Positions 57,116-64,000 of a stretch of DNA of 64,000 bases are shown here, in pieces (the stretch's first letter is position 1; every line of letters starts with the position of its first letter). The stretch is from positions 186,001 through 250,000 of the forward strand of contig NZ_JAJJPA010000005.1 of assembly GCF_020907985.1 (NCBI RefSeq), read 5' to 3'. Under the pieces are notes generated by a model. That model did not search any database, had not been told where the DNA came from, and saw only the letters and a list, made by a program, of their open reading frames with translations. Source of the stretch: Kitasatospora humi. Lineage in GTDB: Bacteria; Actinomycetota; Actinomycetes; Streptomycetales; Streptomycetaceae. The translations under genes and the position numbers were made by a program.

Positions 57116-57969
57116 GCACGGCATCGACGGGTGAGGGACCGCGGCACGGCATGCGGATCGACGTCGTCACGATCTTCCCCGAGTACCTGGAGCCGCTGAA
57201 CGTCTCGCTGGTCGGCAAGGCCCGCTCCCGCGGCCAGCTCGACGTGCACCTGCACGACCTGCGCTCCTGGACCCACGACGTGCACCGCACCGTGGACGAC
57301 ACCCCGTACGGCGGCGGCCCCGGCATGGTGATGAAGCCGGAGCCCTGGGGCGAGGCACTGGACGCGGTGCTGGCGGCCGGCCCTGAGGGTGAGCTGCCGA
57401 CCCTGGTGGTGCCCACGCCCAGCGGCGTGCCGTTCACCCAGGAACTGGCCCAGCAGCTGGCCCAGCAGCCCTGGCTGGCCTTCGCCCCGGCCCGCTACGA
57501 GGGCATCGACCGCCGGGTGATCGAGGAGGCCGCCACCCGGATGCCGGTGGTGGAGGCCTCGATCGGCGACTACGTGCTGGCCGGCGGCGAGGTCGCGGTG
57601 CTGGTGATGGTCGAGGCGATCGCCCGGCTGCTGCCCGGGGTGCTCGGCAACGCCGCCTCGCACCAGGACGACTCCTTCGCCCCCGGTGCGATGGCCGACC
57701 TGCTGGAGGGCCCGGTCTACACCAAGCCCGCCGAGTGGCGCGGTCGCGCGGTGCCCGAGGTGCTGCTCAGCGGCAACCACGGCAAGATCGCCCGGTGGCG
57801 CCGGGAGCAGGCGTTCGCCCGCACCCTGGCCAACCGCCCCGACCTGGTGGCGCGCTGGCGGCAGGACGGCTTCGACAAGAAGGAGCGCGAGGCGCTCAGC
57901 GTGCTCGGCCTGCGCTGGGACGAGGCGGCCGGTCGATTTCTCGGCGTGACCGAGGCTGTGGAAGAATAG
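57112..57969 (+). CDS. trmD: tRNA (guanine(37)-N(1))-methyltransferase
   Basis: A 285-residue SPOUT methyltransferase making m1G37. The trefoil-knot SAM site is [30 protein letters not shown] and YEGIDRRV are intact. Starting at ATG 57112 gives the ATGA overlap with rimM; an internal ATG at 57151 matches the usual family N-terminus, so the first 13 residues are uncertain. Confidence 0.95.
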   Translation: MSTASTGEGPRHGMRIDVVTIFPEYLEPLNVSLVGKARSRGQLDVHLHDLRSWTHDVHRTVDDTPYGGGPGMVMKPEPWGEALDAVLAAGPEGELPTLVVPTPSGVPFTQELAQQLAQQPWLAFAPARYEGIDRRVIEEAATRMPVVEASIGDYVLAGGEVAVLVMVEAIARLLPGVLGNAASHQDDSFAPGAMADLLEGPVYTKPAEWRGRAVPEVLLSGNHGKIARWRREQAFARTLANRPDLVARWRQDGFDKKEREALSVLGLRWDEAAGRFLGVTEAVEE

Positions 57970-58121
57970 GCCGCTGTTGTCTGTCGCCCGACCCCCGCGA
58001 GGGGGCCAGTGGACCGGTGTCCCCGCCACGGGGGAGCCATCGCCAGCCGAAGCGGCCCGCAACAGACCCCATTGTGACGAATTTCCGTGGGCGGCCCGTG
58101 GCGCCTGCGATGGAGAGCATC
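57970..58121 (+). promoter_or_regulatory. Structured leader of rplS
   Basis: A 152-base leader containing CCCCC-GCGA-GGGGG (57992-58005, GNRA-type loop), TCCCC/GGGGA (58020-58035), and two crossing complementarities: GGCCGC (57969) with GCGGCC (58052), and GTCTGT (57979) with ACAGAC (58062). Crossing pairs suggest a pseudoknot or alternative folds, possibly an autoregulatory site for L19. Confidence 0.4.
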
Positions 58122-58472
58122 ATGAGCAACAAGCTCGCTGCTGTCGACGCGGCCTCGCTGCGCACCGACATCCCGGAGTTCCGCGCCGGTGACACCCTGA
58201 AGGTCCACGTCCGGGTCATCGAGGGCAACCGCTCCCGTGTCCAGGTCTTCCAGGGCGTCGTGATCCGCCGCCACGGTGCGGGCATCGGTGAGACCTTCAC
58301 CGTCCGCAAGGTGAGCTTCAACGTCGGCGTGGAGCGCACCTTCCCGGTGCACACCCCGGTCGTCGAGAAGATCGAGGTCGTCACCCGCGGTGACGTCCGT
58401 CGCGCCAAGCTGTACTACCTGCGTGACCTGCGCGGCAAGGCCGCGAAGATCAAGGAGAAGCGGGAGCGCTGA
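58122..58472 (+). CDS. rplS: 50S ribosomal protein L19
   Basis: A 116-residue L19. It contains [30 protein letters not shown] and the C-terminal [23 protein letters not shown] at 58122 follows GGAGAG; an ATG four codons upstream is possible. It follows trmD after a structured leader. Confidence 0.97.
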   Translation: MSNKLAAVDAASLRTDIPEFRAGDTLKVHVRVIEGNRSRVQVFQGVVIRRHGAGIGETFTVRKVSFNVGVERTFPVHTPVVEKIEVVTRGDVRRAKLYYLRDLRGKAAKIKEKRER

Positions 58473-58479
58473 GTCGTGG

Positions 58480-58499
58480 CCCCCGGTGCTCCCCGGGGG
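58480..58499 (+). terminator. Terminator after rplS
   Basis: CCCCCGG-TGCTCC-CCGGGGG followed by TTC, seven bases after the stop. Confidence 0.7.
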
Positions 58500-58537
58500 T
58501 TCAGCCTGCTCAGAAAGGGCCGCTAAGCTCGGCCCCG

Positions 58538-59500
58538 ATGAGCACCCACGAACCGATCGCGGACCGCGACGGCGACCTCGCACCCTCGGGTGCGGGGGAG
58601 CCGGCGCGGTCCGCGGCCGTTTCGGAGGCGTTGCCCGAGCGAACGGCCGAGGAGGCCGGGCAGGCCGGGCAGGCCGGGCGGGCCGCGGGGTCCGGGCAGG
58701 CCGGGCGGTCCGCGGAGGCCGAACAAGCCGAGCGCTTCGAGGGGGCCGGGCGGGCCGGGCGGGCCGGGCAGGCCGAACAAGCCGAGCGCTTCGAGGGGAC
58801 TGGGCGGTCCGAGCCCGGCTGGGACTGGCGTTTCGCCGCCAAGCTGCTGGCCGTCTGCGCCGGCGCGCTGCTGCTGGTGAACGCCTTCGTGGCCCAGCCC
58901 TTCTCCGTCCCGTCCGCCTCGATGGAGAACGCGCTGCGCCCCGGGGACCGGCTGCTGGTCGACAAGCTCGCCTACCAGTTCGGTGGCACCGTGCAGCGCG
59001 GCGACGTGGTGGTCTTCGACGGCACCGACTCCTTCGTCCCCGGCGGCGACGACCAGCCCGGGATCGGCGGCGCGCTGCGCAAGCTCGGTGCGGCGGTGGG
59101 CGTCGGCCCGTTCGACGGCTCGGTCTTCGTCAAGCGGGTGATCGGGGTCGGCGGCGACCGGGTGACGTACCGGGCCGGCGACCAGCACCTGACCGTCAAC
59201 GGCGTGCCGCTGGCCGAGTCCGACTACCTCTTCCCGGGCGACGCGCCGTCGAGCGTCGGCTTCGACGTGCAGGTGCCGCCCGGTGAGCTCTTCGTGCTCG
59301 GCGACCACCGCAGCGACTCCCGGGACTCCCGGGACCACCTGGGCGATCCGGGCGGCGGGTTCGTGCCGGTGCGCAAGGTGATCGGGCGGGCCGACCTGGT
59401 GATGTTCCCGCTCGGCCACTGGCACGGCCTGGACCGGCCGGCCGGCTTCGCCGCCGTCGCCGTGGCAGGGAGGACCGGTGCGCATGGGGCGCGGGGGTAG
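58538..59500 (+). CDS. lepB1: Signal peptidase I, first of the cluster
   Basis: A 320-residue type I signal peptidase cleaving exported proteins outside the membrane. The first 90 residues are a Gly/Ala/Glu/Arg/Gln low-complexity segment containing a duplicated [10 protein letters not shown] membrane helix follows (about 100-118), then catalytic Ser128 in [13 protein letters not shown] and Lys199 in [27 protein letters not shown] is box E. The ATG has no strong ribosome site but is close to TAAGCT, so a short leader is possible. Confidence 0.93.
   Translation: MSTHEPIADRDGDLAPSGAGEPARSAAVSEALPERTAEEAGQAGQAGRAAGSGQAGRSAEAEQAERFEGAGRAGRAGQAEQAERFEGTGRSEPGWDWRFAAKLLAVCAGALLLVNAFVAQPFSVPSASMENALRPGDRLLVDKLAYQFGGTVQRGDVVVFDGTDSFVPGGDDQPGIGGALRKLGAAVGVGPFDGSVFVKRVIGVGGDRVTYRAGDQHLTVNGVPLAESDYLFPGDAPSSVGFDVQVPPGELFVLGDHRSDSRDSRDHLGDPGGGFVPVRKVIGRADLVMFPLGHWHGLDRPAGFAAVAVAGRTGAHGARG
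58716..58798 (+). repeat. 29-bp direct repeat in lepB1
   Basis: A 29-base block beginning AGGCCGAACAAGCCG occurs at 58716-58744 and again at 58770-58798, 54 bases apart (in frame). It lies within GC-rich CCGGGC(A/G)GG tracts and encodes the low-complexity N-terminal segment. Confidence 0.85.
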
Positions 59501-60185
59501 GGCGGCGCCCGCCGCCGACCCGGGCCCGGGCCTGCGCGCCGGACGCCGAGGAGGCCGCCGTCCCCCGGCGGGGGAGGCGCCGCCGGTCCGCCGCGGCCGG
59601 GCCGAGCGCCGCCTCGTCACCCGCCGGGTGGTCCGCCGCCGCCGACGCCACGCAGTGCCGCAGGTGACGCTGGTCCCCGTCCCGGCGCCGGCCGTCGCGG
59701 TGACCGTGAAGTCCTTCGCCTACTGCGACCCGCAGCAGCGGATCACCGTCCACGGCACCCCGGTCGCGCAGTCCCACCCCGCCCGGGGGAACCCGCCCTC
59801 GCGGACCCCGCTCCGGATCACCGTGCCGCCGGGGCGGCCGTGGATGGCGGGGCACCACCGCGACCCGTCGGCCGGTCCGGGCTACCGCATGACCGGGCCG
59901 GACCGGGGCACCGTGGCGCTCTCCGACGTGGTCGGACGGGCCTTCGTGGTCGCCCCGGCCGGTCCACCGGCCCGGCGGCACCGCGCGGCCCGACCATCGC
60001 GGGCCGACGGCCCAGGGCCCGCCGAAAATTCCGGCAGGTCGGCCGGATCCCCAGGAACCCTCGCTCGTTATGGGGGTGTCGGGCGTCGCTCCGGCCGTGC
60101 TGCGGCACGGGCGCGGAGCCGGCAGGCAGCCCGACAGCTACGCTCGCCTGCCGTGTGGGAGCCCCGGAGAGGGTGCCCGGGGTGA
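59484..60185 (+). CDS. Degenerate signal peptidase I-like protein
   Basis: An intact 233-residue frame with clear remnants of a signal peptidase: [32 protein letters not shown] (box E, but GDHR has become GHHR) and [15 protein letters not shown]. The N-terminal membrane helix, the Ser region (box B), the RGDVVVF box and the KRV lysine box are missing, replaced by Arg/Pro-rich sequence, and the C-terminal 75 residues are unrelated. It cannot be an active peptidase. Start GTG 59478 or ATG 59484 overlaps lepB1 and has GGGAGG. It may be a decaying gene. Confidence 0.65.
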   Translation: MGRGGRAAPAADPGPGLRAGRRGGRRPPAGEAPPVRRGRAERRLVTRRVVRRRRRHAVPQVTLVPVPAPAVAVTVKSFAYCDPQQRITVHGTPVAQSHPARGNPPSRTPLRITVPPGRPWMAGHHRDPSAGPGYRMTGPDRGTVALSDVVGRAFVVAPAGPPARRHRAARPSRADGPGPAENSGRSAGSPGTLARYGGVGRRSGRAAARARSRQAARQLRSPAVWEPRRGCPG

Positions 60186-60276
60186 TAGAGAAGTGCAGGA
60201 GTAGCAGGCGTGGTGCCCGCTGTGCGGCACTGGTGACCGCGGACGAAGGTCGTCCGCACAGCAGGGAGGAGAAGTC

Positions 60277-61266
60277 GTGGGGGATCTCGTGATCGGAGCC
60301 CGCGGCGCCGGCGAGCCCGAGGGCTCCGGCCGCCGTACGGCCCAGTCCACCGGCTCCGGCGGGCCTGCGGAACCCGTTGACGGCGCGGGCGGCCACGGCG
60401 AACCGGCCGACCAGCCGCGCCACCCCGCGGACGAGCCGCCGGTCCCGCCGCCCGCCGGCGGTGAGACGACCGGGCCGCCCCGGAAGGAGCGCAAGCAGCG
60501 CTCGTTCTGGAAGGAACTGCCGATCCTGATCGTCGTCGCGCTGGTCCTGGCACTGGTCATCAAGACCTTCTTCGTCCAGGCCTTCTCGATCCCGTCGGAG
60601 TCGATGCAGAACACCCTCCAGGTCGGCGACCGGGTGCTGGTGGACAAGTTGACGCCGTGGTTCGGCGCCAAGCCGGAGCGCGGCGACGTGGTGGTCTTCC
60701 ACGACCCGGGCGGCTGGCTGAACGAGGTGCCGTCCACGCAGAGCTCCAACAGCGTGGTGCGCGGCATCCAGGACGTGCTCAGCTTCATCGGCCTGATGCC
60801 CTCGGCCAATGAGAAGGACCTGATCAAGCGGGTGGTCGCGGTGGGCGGTGACACCGTCGAGTGCGACGACAACGGGCCGCTGAAGGTCAACGGCGTGGCG
60901 CTCAACGAGCCGTACGTCTTCAACAGCAACCCGGAGTTCGGCGCATGCGGCAACCGGCCCTTCGGCCCGGTGAAGGTGCCCGCGGACCACGTCTGGGTGA
61001 TGGGCGACCACCGTGACGACTCGCTGGACTCCCGCTACCACATGGACCAGCCCGGCGGCGGCGCAGTCCCGGACAGCGACGTGGTCGGCCGTGCCTTCGT
61101 GATCGCCTGGCCGATCAACCACTGGTCGACCCTGCCGGTGCCCGGCACCTTCGGGCAGAAGGGCCTCGCCTCGGCGGCCATGCCGTTCGCACCGCCGCTG
61201 CTCGGCGCGGCCGGCGCGGTGCCGGCGGCCTGGTGGCTGCGGCGCCGTCAGCTCGGCGACGGCTGA
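60277..61266 (+). CDS. lepB2: Signal peptidase I, second intact copy
   Basis: A 329-residue type I signal peptidase. A disordered N-terminus of about 80 residues leads to a membrane helix (ILIVVALVLALVIKTFFV), catalytic Ser109 in PSESMQNTLQVGD and Lys184 in LIKRVVAVGGD, box E GDHRDDSLDSRYH, and a C-terminal membrane anchor near residues 300-318 (PPLLGAAGAVPAAWWL). GTG follows AGGAGA. Its stop lies at the beginning of a 31-bp tandem repeat. Confidence 0.95.
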   Translation: MGDLVIGARGAGEPEGSGRRTAQSTGSGGPAEPVDGAGGHGEPADQPRHPADEPPVPPPAGGETTGPPRKERKQRSFWKELPILIVVALVLALVIKTFFVQAFSIPSESMQNTLQVGDRVLVDKLTPWFGAKPERGDVVVFHDPGGWLNEVPSTQSSNSVVRGIQDVLSFIGLMPSANEKDLIKRVVAVGGDTVECDDNGPLKVNGVALNEPYVFNSNPEFGACGNRPFGPVKVPADHVWVMGDHRDDSLDSRYHMDQPGGGAVPDSDVVGRAFVIAWPINHWSTLPVPGTFGQKGLASAAMPFAPPLLGAAGAVPAAWWLRRRQLGDG

Positions 61267-61378
61267 TCGGGTGGTCGCTCGGCTCGGCGACGGCTGATCG
61301 GGTGGTCGCTCGGCTCGGCGACGGCTGATCGGGTGGTCGCTCGGCTCGGGGACGGCTGATCGGGTAGTGGCTCGGCTC
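61249..61378 (+). repeat. 31-bp tandem repeat (about four copies) over the lepB2 stop
   Basis: Units begin at 61261, 61292, 61323 and 61354. The shared sequence starts GGCTGATCGGGTGGTCGCTC and ends CTCGGCGAC; the last copy is partial and diverged. The first unit contains the lepB2 stop codon TGA. The others are intergenic before lepB3. Confidence 0.95.
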
Positions 61379-61467
61379 TTGCGCGGGTCGTGGTACCGAC
61401 GAGTAATCTGCTCGGACGTGCCACGGCCCGCCGCCGTGTCCGGCTCTCGCACCTAGGACGGTCAACC

Positions 61468-62229
61468 ATGAGCAGCGTCGCCGCCGGAGCCCCCGGCACC
61501 GAGGCCGCCCGCCCGGTCCCGCGGACCGCCCGCAACCGGATCGGCGGCGTGCTGCAGGGCGTCGCGCTGGCGCTCGGCCTGGTGCTGATGGTCGGCGGCA
61601 CGGCCCTGATCGGCGTCGGCTACCACTTCTTCAAGGTGCCCACCGGCTCGATGCGCCCCGGGATCGACGCCGGGGACACCCTGGCCGGTCGGCCGGTCTC
61701 CGGCAGCGCGGTCGGCCGCGGTGACGTGGTGGTCTTCCGCGACACCGACTGGGAGTCGGACACCCTGGTCAAGCGGGTGGTCGGGGTGGGCGGCGACACC
61801 GTGGTCTGCTGCGACGCGCAGCAGCGGATCACCGTCAACGGCACGGCGATCGACGAGCCGTACCTGGCCCCGGCGGGCGCGGCGCCGCCGATCCCGTTCA
61901 ACGTCACCGTCCCGGCCGGCCGGCTCTTCGTGCTCGGTGACAACCGCACCGGCTCGCAGGACTCCCGGGTGCACCTGGGGCTGGCCTCCGGCACCGTGCC
62001 GGACTCCGCGGTGCAGGCCAGGATCGAGGCGACCGTCTGGCCGCCGTCACGCGCGCGGCTGCACTCGCCGACCACCGCGTTCGCCGCCCTGGGCCGTCCC
62101 ACGGCGGGTCGGCCCGGGCCACTGGAGACCGAGTTCTCGGCGGCCGTGGCGGGTGCCGCGCTGATCGTGGTCACCTCGCTGGTCGGCGGGGTGGCCGGGC
62201 TGGTCCGGCGGGCCGGGGGGCGGCGCTGA
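61468..62229 (+). CDS. lepB3: Signal peptidase I, third intact copy
   Basis: A 253-residue type I signal peptidase with an N-terminal membrane helix (GVLQGVALALGLVLMVGG), catalytic Ser61 in PTGSMRPGID and Lys102 in LVKRVVGVGGD, box E GDNRTGSQDSRVH, and a C-terminal hydrophobic helix near residues 220-245. It has no long low-complexity leader. ATG at 61468 follows AGGAC. Its stop overlaps the Nudix ATG. Confidence 0.93.
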   Translation: MSSVAAGAPGTEAARPVPRTARNRIGGVLQGVALALGLVLMVGGTALIGVGYHFFKVPTGSMRPGIDAGDTLAGRPVSGSAVGRGDVVVFRDTDWESDTLVKRVVGVGGDTVVCCDAQQRITVNGTAIDEPYLAPAGAAPPIPFNVTVPAGRLFVLGDNRTGSQDSRVHLGLASGTVPDSAVQARIEATVWPPSRARLHSPTTAFAALGRPTAGRPGPLETEFSAAVAGAALIVVTSLVGGVAGLVRRAGGRR

Positions 62230-62714
62230 TGGCGGGCCCGGTCCGGCAGCGCGACGCGGCCCGGGTGCTGCTGCTCGACGGGCAGGACCGGCTGCTGCTC
62301 TTCCACGGCTTCGACCCGGCCAGGCCGAACCTCACCTGGTGGTTCACGCCCGGCGGCGGGGTGCGGCCGGGGGAGCCGCCCCGGGCGGCGGCGCTGCGCG
62401 AGCTGGCCGAGGAGACCGGGCTGACCGGGATCGAGCTGGGGCCCCAGGTCGCGGTCGACCTGGCCGAGTTCAGCTACGGCGGACAGGACTACCAGCAGCA
62501 CCAGGTCTTCTACCTGGCCCGCACCGGGCCCGGCGAGGTTCACCTGGACGCCTCCGGCAGCGAGCCCGAGGAGCGGCCGCAGCTCGCCGAGGCGCGCTGG
62601 TGGACGCTGGACGAGCTGCGCGCCACCAGCGAGCGGGTCTACCCGGTGCGGCTCGCCGAGCTGCTGGGAAGGTTGTTGAATGAGGGACCACCAGTAGCCC
62701 CGGTCACCCTCTGA
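62229..62714 (+). CDS. Nudix hydrolase
   Basis: A 161-residue Nudix-fold enzyme. The Nudix box is GEPPRAAALRELAEETGL, preceded by WWFTPGGGV, giving the full GX5EX7REUXEEXGU pattern. It hydrolyses nucleoside diphosphate derivatives, but the substrate is unknown. ATG overlaps the lepB3 stop (TGATG). Short gap to the DUF2469 gene. Confidence 0.9.
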   Translation: MAGPVRQRDAARVLLLDGQDRLLLFHGFDPARPNLTWWFTPGGGVRPGEPPRAAALRELAEETGLTGIELGPQVAVDLAEFSYGGQDYQQHQVFYLARTGPGEVHLDASGSEPEERPQLAEARWWTLDELRATSERVYPVRLAELLGRLLNEGPPVAPVTL

Positions 62715-62770
62715 CCGGGGGCGCCGTGGGCCACAATGGGGTGGGACCTGACGAGTGAGGGGACGCCGGC

Positions 62771-63097
62771 ATGAGTGCGGAAGATCTCGAGAAGTACGAG
62801 ACCGAGATGGAGCTCAAGCTCTACCGGGAGTACAAGGACGTCGTCGGGCTGTTCAAGTACGTGATCGAGACCGAGCGCCGGTTCTACCTCACCAATGACT
62901 ACGAGCTGCAGGTGCACTCGGTGCAGGGCGAGGTGTTCTTCGAGGTGTCGATGGCCGACGCCTGGGTGTGGGACATGTACCGGCCGGCCAGGTTCGTCCG
63001 CAAGGTGCGGGTGCTGACCTTCAAGGACGTCAACATCGAGGAGCTGGCCAAGAGCGACCTGGAGCTGCCGTCGGACGATTCGGGCTTCGGCGGCTGA
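62771..63097 (+). CDS. DUF2469 family protein
   Basis: A 108-residue acidic protein conserved across actinobacteria: LEKYETEMELKLYREYKDVV, ERRFYLTNDYELQVH and VSMADAWVWDMYRPARFV. Function unknown. ATG at 62771 follows GAGGGGA. In Streptomyces it precedes yraN. Confidence 0.92.
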   Translation: MSAEDLEKYETEMELKLYREYKDVVGLFKYVIETERRFYLTNDYELQVHSVQGEVFFEVSMADAWVWDMYRPARFVRKVRVLTFKDVNIEELAKSDLELPSDDSGFGG

Positions 63098-63237
63098 CAC
63101 CCGGCCGCGGTTCGCCGGGCACCGGTCGTCGGTCGCCGGTCGTCGGGCACCGGCCGCCGGTCGCCGGCCGCCGGTCGCCGGCCGTCAGGCACCCGCCGCC
63201 GGGCACCGTGCCCGAGGCGCCGAGCTCGCTACCGGGG
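63098..63237 (+). repeat. Low-complexity GC repeat tract before yraN
   Basis: Degenerate short units of CGCCGGTCG, CGTCGG and GGGCACCGG type fill about 140 bases downstream of the DUF2469 gene. No coding signal. Confidence 0.7.
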
Positions 63238-63264
63238 TTTTCCACAGGGGGCGGGTTGTCCACA
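63238..63264 (+). promoter_or_regulatory. Paired DnaA-box-like sites
   Basis: TTTTCCACA (63238-63246) and TTGTCCACA (63256-63264) on the same strand, 18 bases apart. The second is identical to the Streptomyces DnaA-box consensus; the first differs at one position. They lie 70-90 bases before yraN. Confidence 0.6.
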
Positions 63265-63330
63265 GCTTCGCGGAAGCCGATGGACCTCCAAGGGGCGGCA
63301 CGGCACCCTCCGTAGCGGGAGGTGATCGCC

Positions 63331-63741
63331 GTGCGGAACGCACAGCAGGCCCTCGGCCGGTACGGCGAGGAGGTGGCCGCCCGTCGCCTGGAGCGGGACG
63401 GCCTGAGGATCCTGGAGCGCAACTGGCGCTGCGCCCAGGGCGAGCTGGACATCGTCGCCCTGGAAGGCGACACGGTAGCGGTCTGCGAGGTCAAGACCCG
63501 CTCCGAACAGGGCTTCCAGCGGCCTGAGGAGGCGCTGGACCAGACCCGCGGCGAGCGGCTGCGGACGCTGGCCGAGCGCTGGCTCAGCGAGCGCTGGCCG
63601 GCCCACTTCACCCGGCTGGCCGAGGTCGCGGTGCCCGGGCCGGTGCCGTTGCCGCCCGGCGGGGTGCGGATCGACCTGGTCGCGGTGGTCAGCCGGGCCC
63701 GGGGCGCGGCCCGGGTCGAGCACCTGCGGGGGGTGGTCTGA
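63331..63741 (+). CDS. YraN/UPF0102 family protein
   Basis: A 136-residue endonuclease-like-fold protein: GRYGEEVAARRLERDG, then the nuclease-type core ILERNWRCAQGELDIVALEGD and VAVCEVKTRS. Function unknown; a restriction-endonuclease-like fold is family knowledge. GTG at 63331 has GGGAGG eight bases upstream; GTG 63322 does not. It is followed directly by the comM-like gene. Confidence 0.92.
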   Translation: MRNAQQALGRYGEEVAARRLERDGLRILERNWRCAQGELDIVALEGDTVAVCEVKTRSEQGFQRPEEALDQTRGERLRTLAERWLSERWPAHFTRLAEVAVPGPVPLPPGGVRIDLVAVVSRARGAARVEHLRGVV

Positions 63742-64000
63742 ATGGCCTTCGCCCACACCTGCTCGGTGGCCCTGGTCGGGGTGGACGGCGTGGTGGTCGA
63801 GGTCCAGGCCGACCTGGAACCGGGTGTCGCCGCGTTCACACTGGTCGGGCTGCCGGACAAGGCGCTCAGCGAGGCCCGCGACCGGGTGCGGGCCGCCGTG
63901 GTCAACAGCGGCGAATCATGGCCGCAGCGCAAACTCACCGTCGGGCTCAGCCCGGCCTCGGTCCCCAAGAGCGGCAGCGGTTTCGACCTCGCGGTGGCCT
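63742..64000 (+). CDS. YifB/ComM-family Mg-chelatase-like ATPase, N-terminal part
   Basis: First 86 residues of a ComM/YifB protein (AAA-type helicase acting in natural transformation in some bacteria). The typical N-terminus is visible: HTCSVALVGVDGVVVEVQADL, FTLVGLPDKALSEARDRVRAAV and LSPASVPKSGSGFDLAVA. The ATPase part lies beyond the window. ATG immediately follows the yraN stop. Confidence 0.93.
   Translation, partial: MAFAHTCSVALVGVDGVVVEVQADLEPGVAAFTLVGLPDKALSEARDRVRAAVVNSGESWPQRKLTVGLSPASVPKSGSGFDLAVA

Noticed and set aside
61249..61378. The 31-bp repeat as a CRISPR array
   Set aside because: Units are directly adjacent with no spacers, and no cas genes are nearby. It is a plain tandem repeat.

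Overview
The window is a stretch of core chromosome from a very high-GC Gram-positive mycelial bacterium, almost certainly Streptomyces or its close relative Kitasatospora (family Streptomycetaceae). The evidence is strong GC bias at third codon positions, frequent GTG starts, a complete conservon (cvnABCD), the lysine-tailed histone-like protein HupS, NsdA, and several type I signal peptidase genes in a row. From memory, the gene order follows the S. coelicolor segment that runs from the cvn1 conservon through gltX, ndgR-leuCD, hupS, ddl, recG, rnc, smc, ftsY, glnK-glnD, ffh and rpsP to the sip cluster.

Layout. 1-7.3 kb (minus strand): the N-terminal part of one nitrate/nitrite-sensor-like histidine kinase, preceded by a full conservon (kinase CvnA, roadblock CvnB, DUF742 CvnC, Ras-like GTPase CvnD). 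7.6-10.4 kb: a CRP-like palindrome in the divergent region, a 72-residue unknown protein, a fumarylacetoacetase-family enzyme and gltX. 10.8-11.5 kb: a five-gene tRNA cluster, Gln-Glu-Glu-Glu-Gln. 11.6-14.5 kb: ndgR divergent from leuCD. 14.7-20.2 kb: small conserved genes, hupS, cofC, an acyltransferase, gpsA and ddl. 20.3-28.1 kb: an Lrp-type sensor domain, thiL, pfkA, thiD, rpmB, a DAK2-family kinase gene and recG. 28.2-33.8 kb: rsmD, coaD, a DivIVA/SepIVA-like protein, DUF177, rpmF, rnc and mutM. 33.8-43.1 kb: membrane proteins, acylphosphatase, a small coiled-coil protein, smc and ftsY. 43.1-49.9 kb: a primase-polymerase-like protein, nsdA and the nitrogen operon amtB-glnK-glnD with a GlnR site. 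50-58.5 kb: ffh, a GNAT gene, a methyltransferase gene, a proS without editing domain, and rpsP-khpA-rimM-trmD-rplS. 58.5-64 kb: three intact signal peptidase I genes with a decayed fourth, a Nudix gene, DUF2469, yraN and the start of comM/yifB.

The genes are mostly housekeeping: translation and ribosome assembly (tRNAs, gltX, proS, rpmB, rpmF, rpsP, rplS, rimM, trmD, rnc, rsmD), protein targeting and export (ffh, ftsY, lepB paralogues), chromosome organisation and repair (hupS, smc, recG, mutM), cofactors (thiL, thiD, coaD, cofC) and nitrogen control. I saw no mobile element, prophage, CRISPR array or secondary-metabolite cluster. The most unusual items are the decayed signal peptidase in the lepB cluster, a 31-bp tandem repeat that begins at a signal peptidase stop codon, paired DnaA-box-like sites upstream of yraN, hairpins in every spacer of the tRNA cluster, a possible pseudoknotted rplS leader, the placement of pfkA inside a thiamine locus, and the small duplicated-motif protein beside the conservon.
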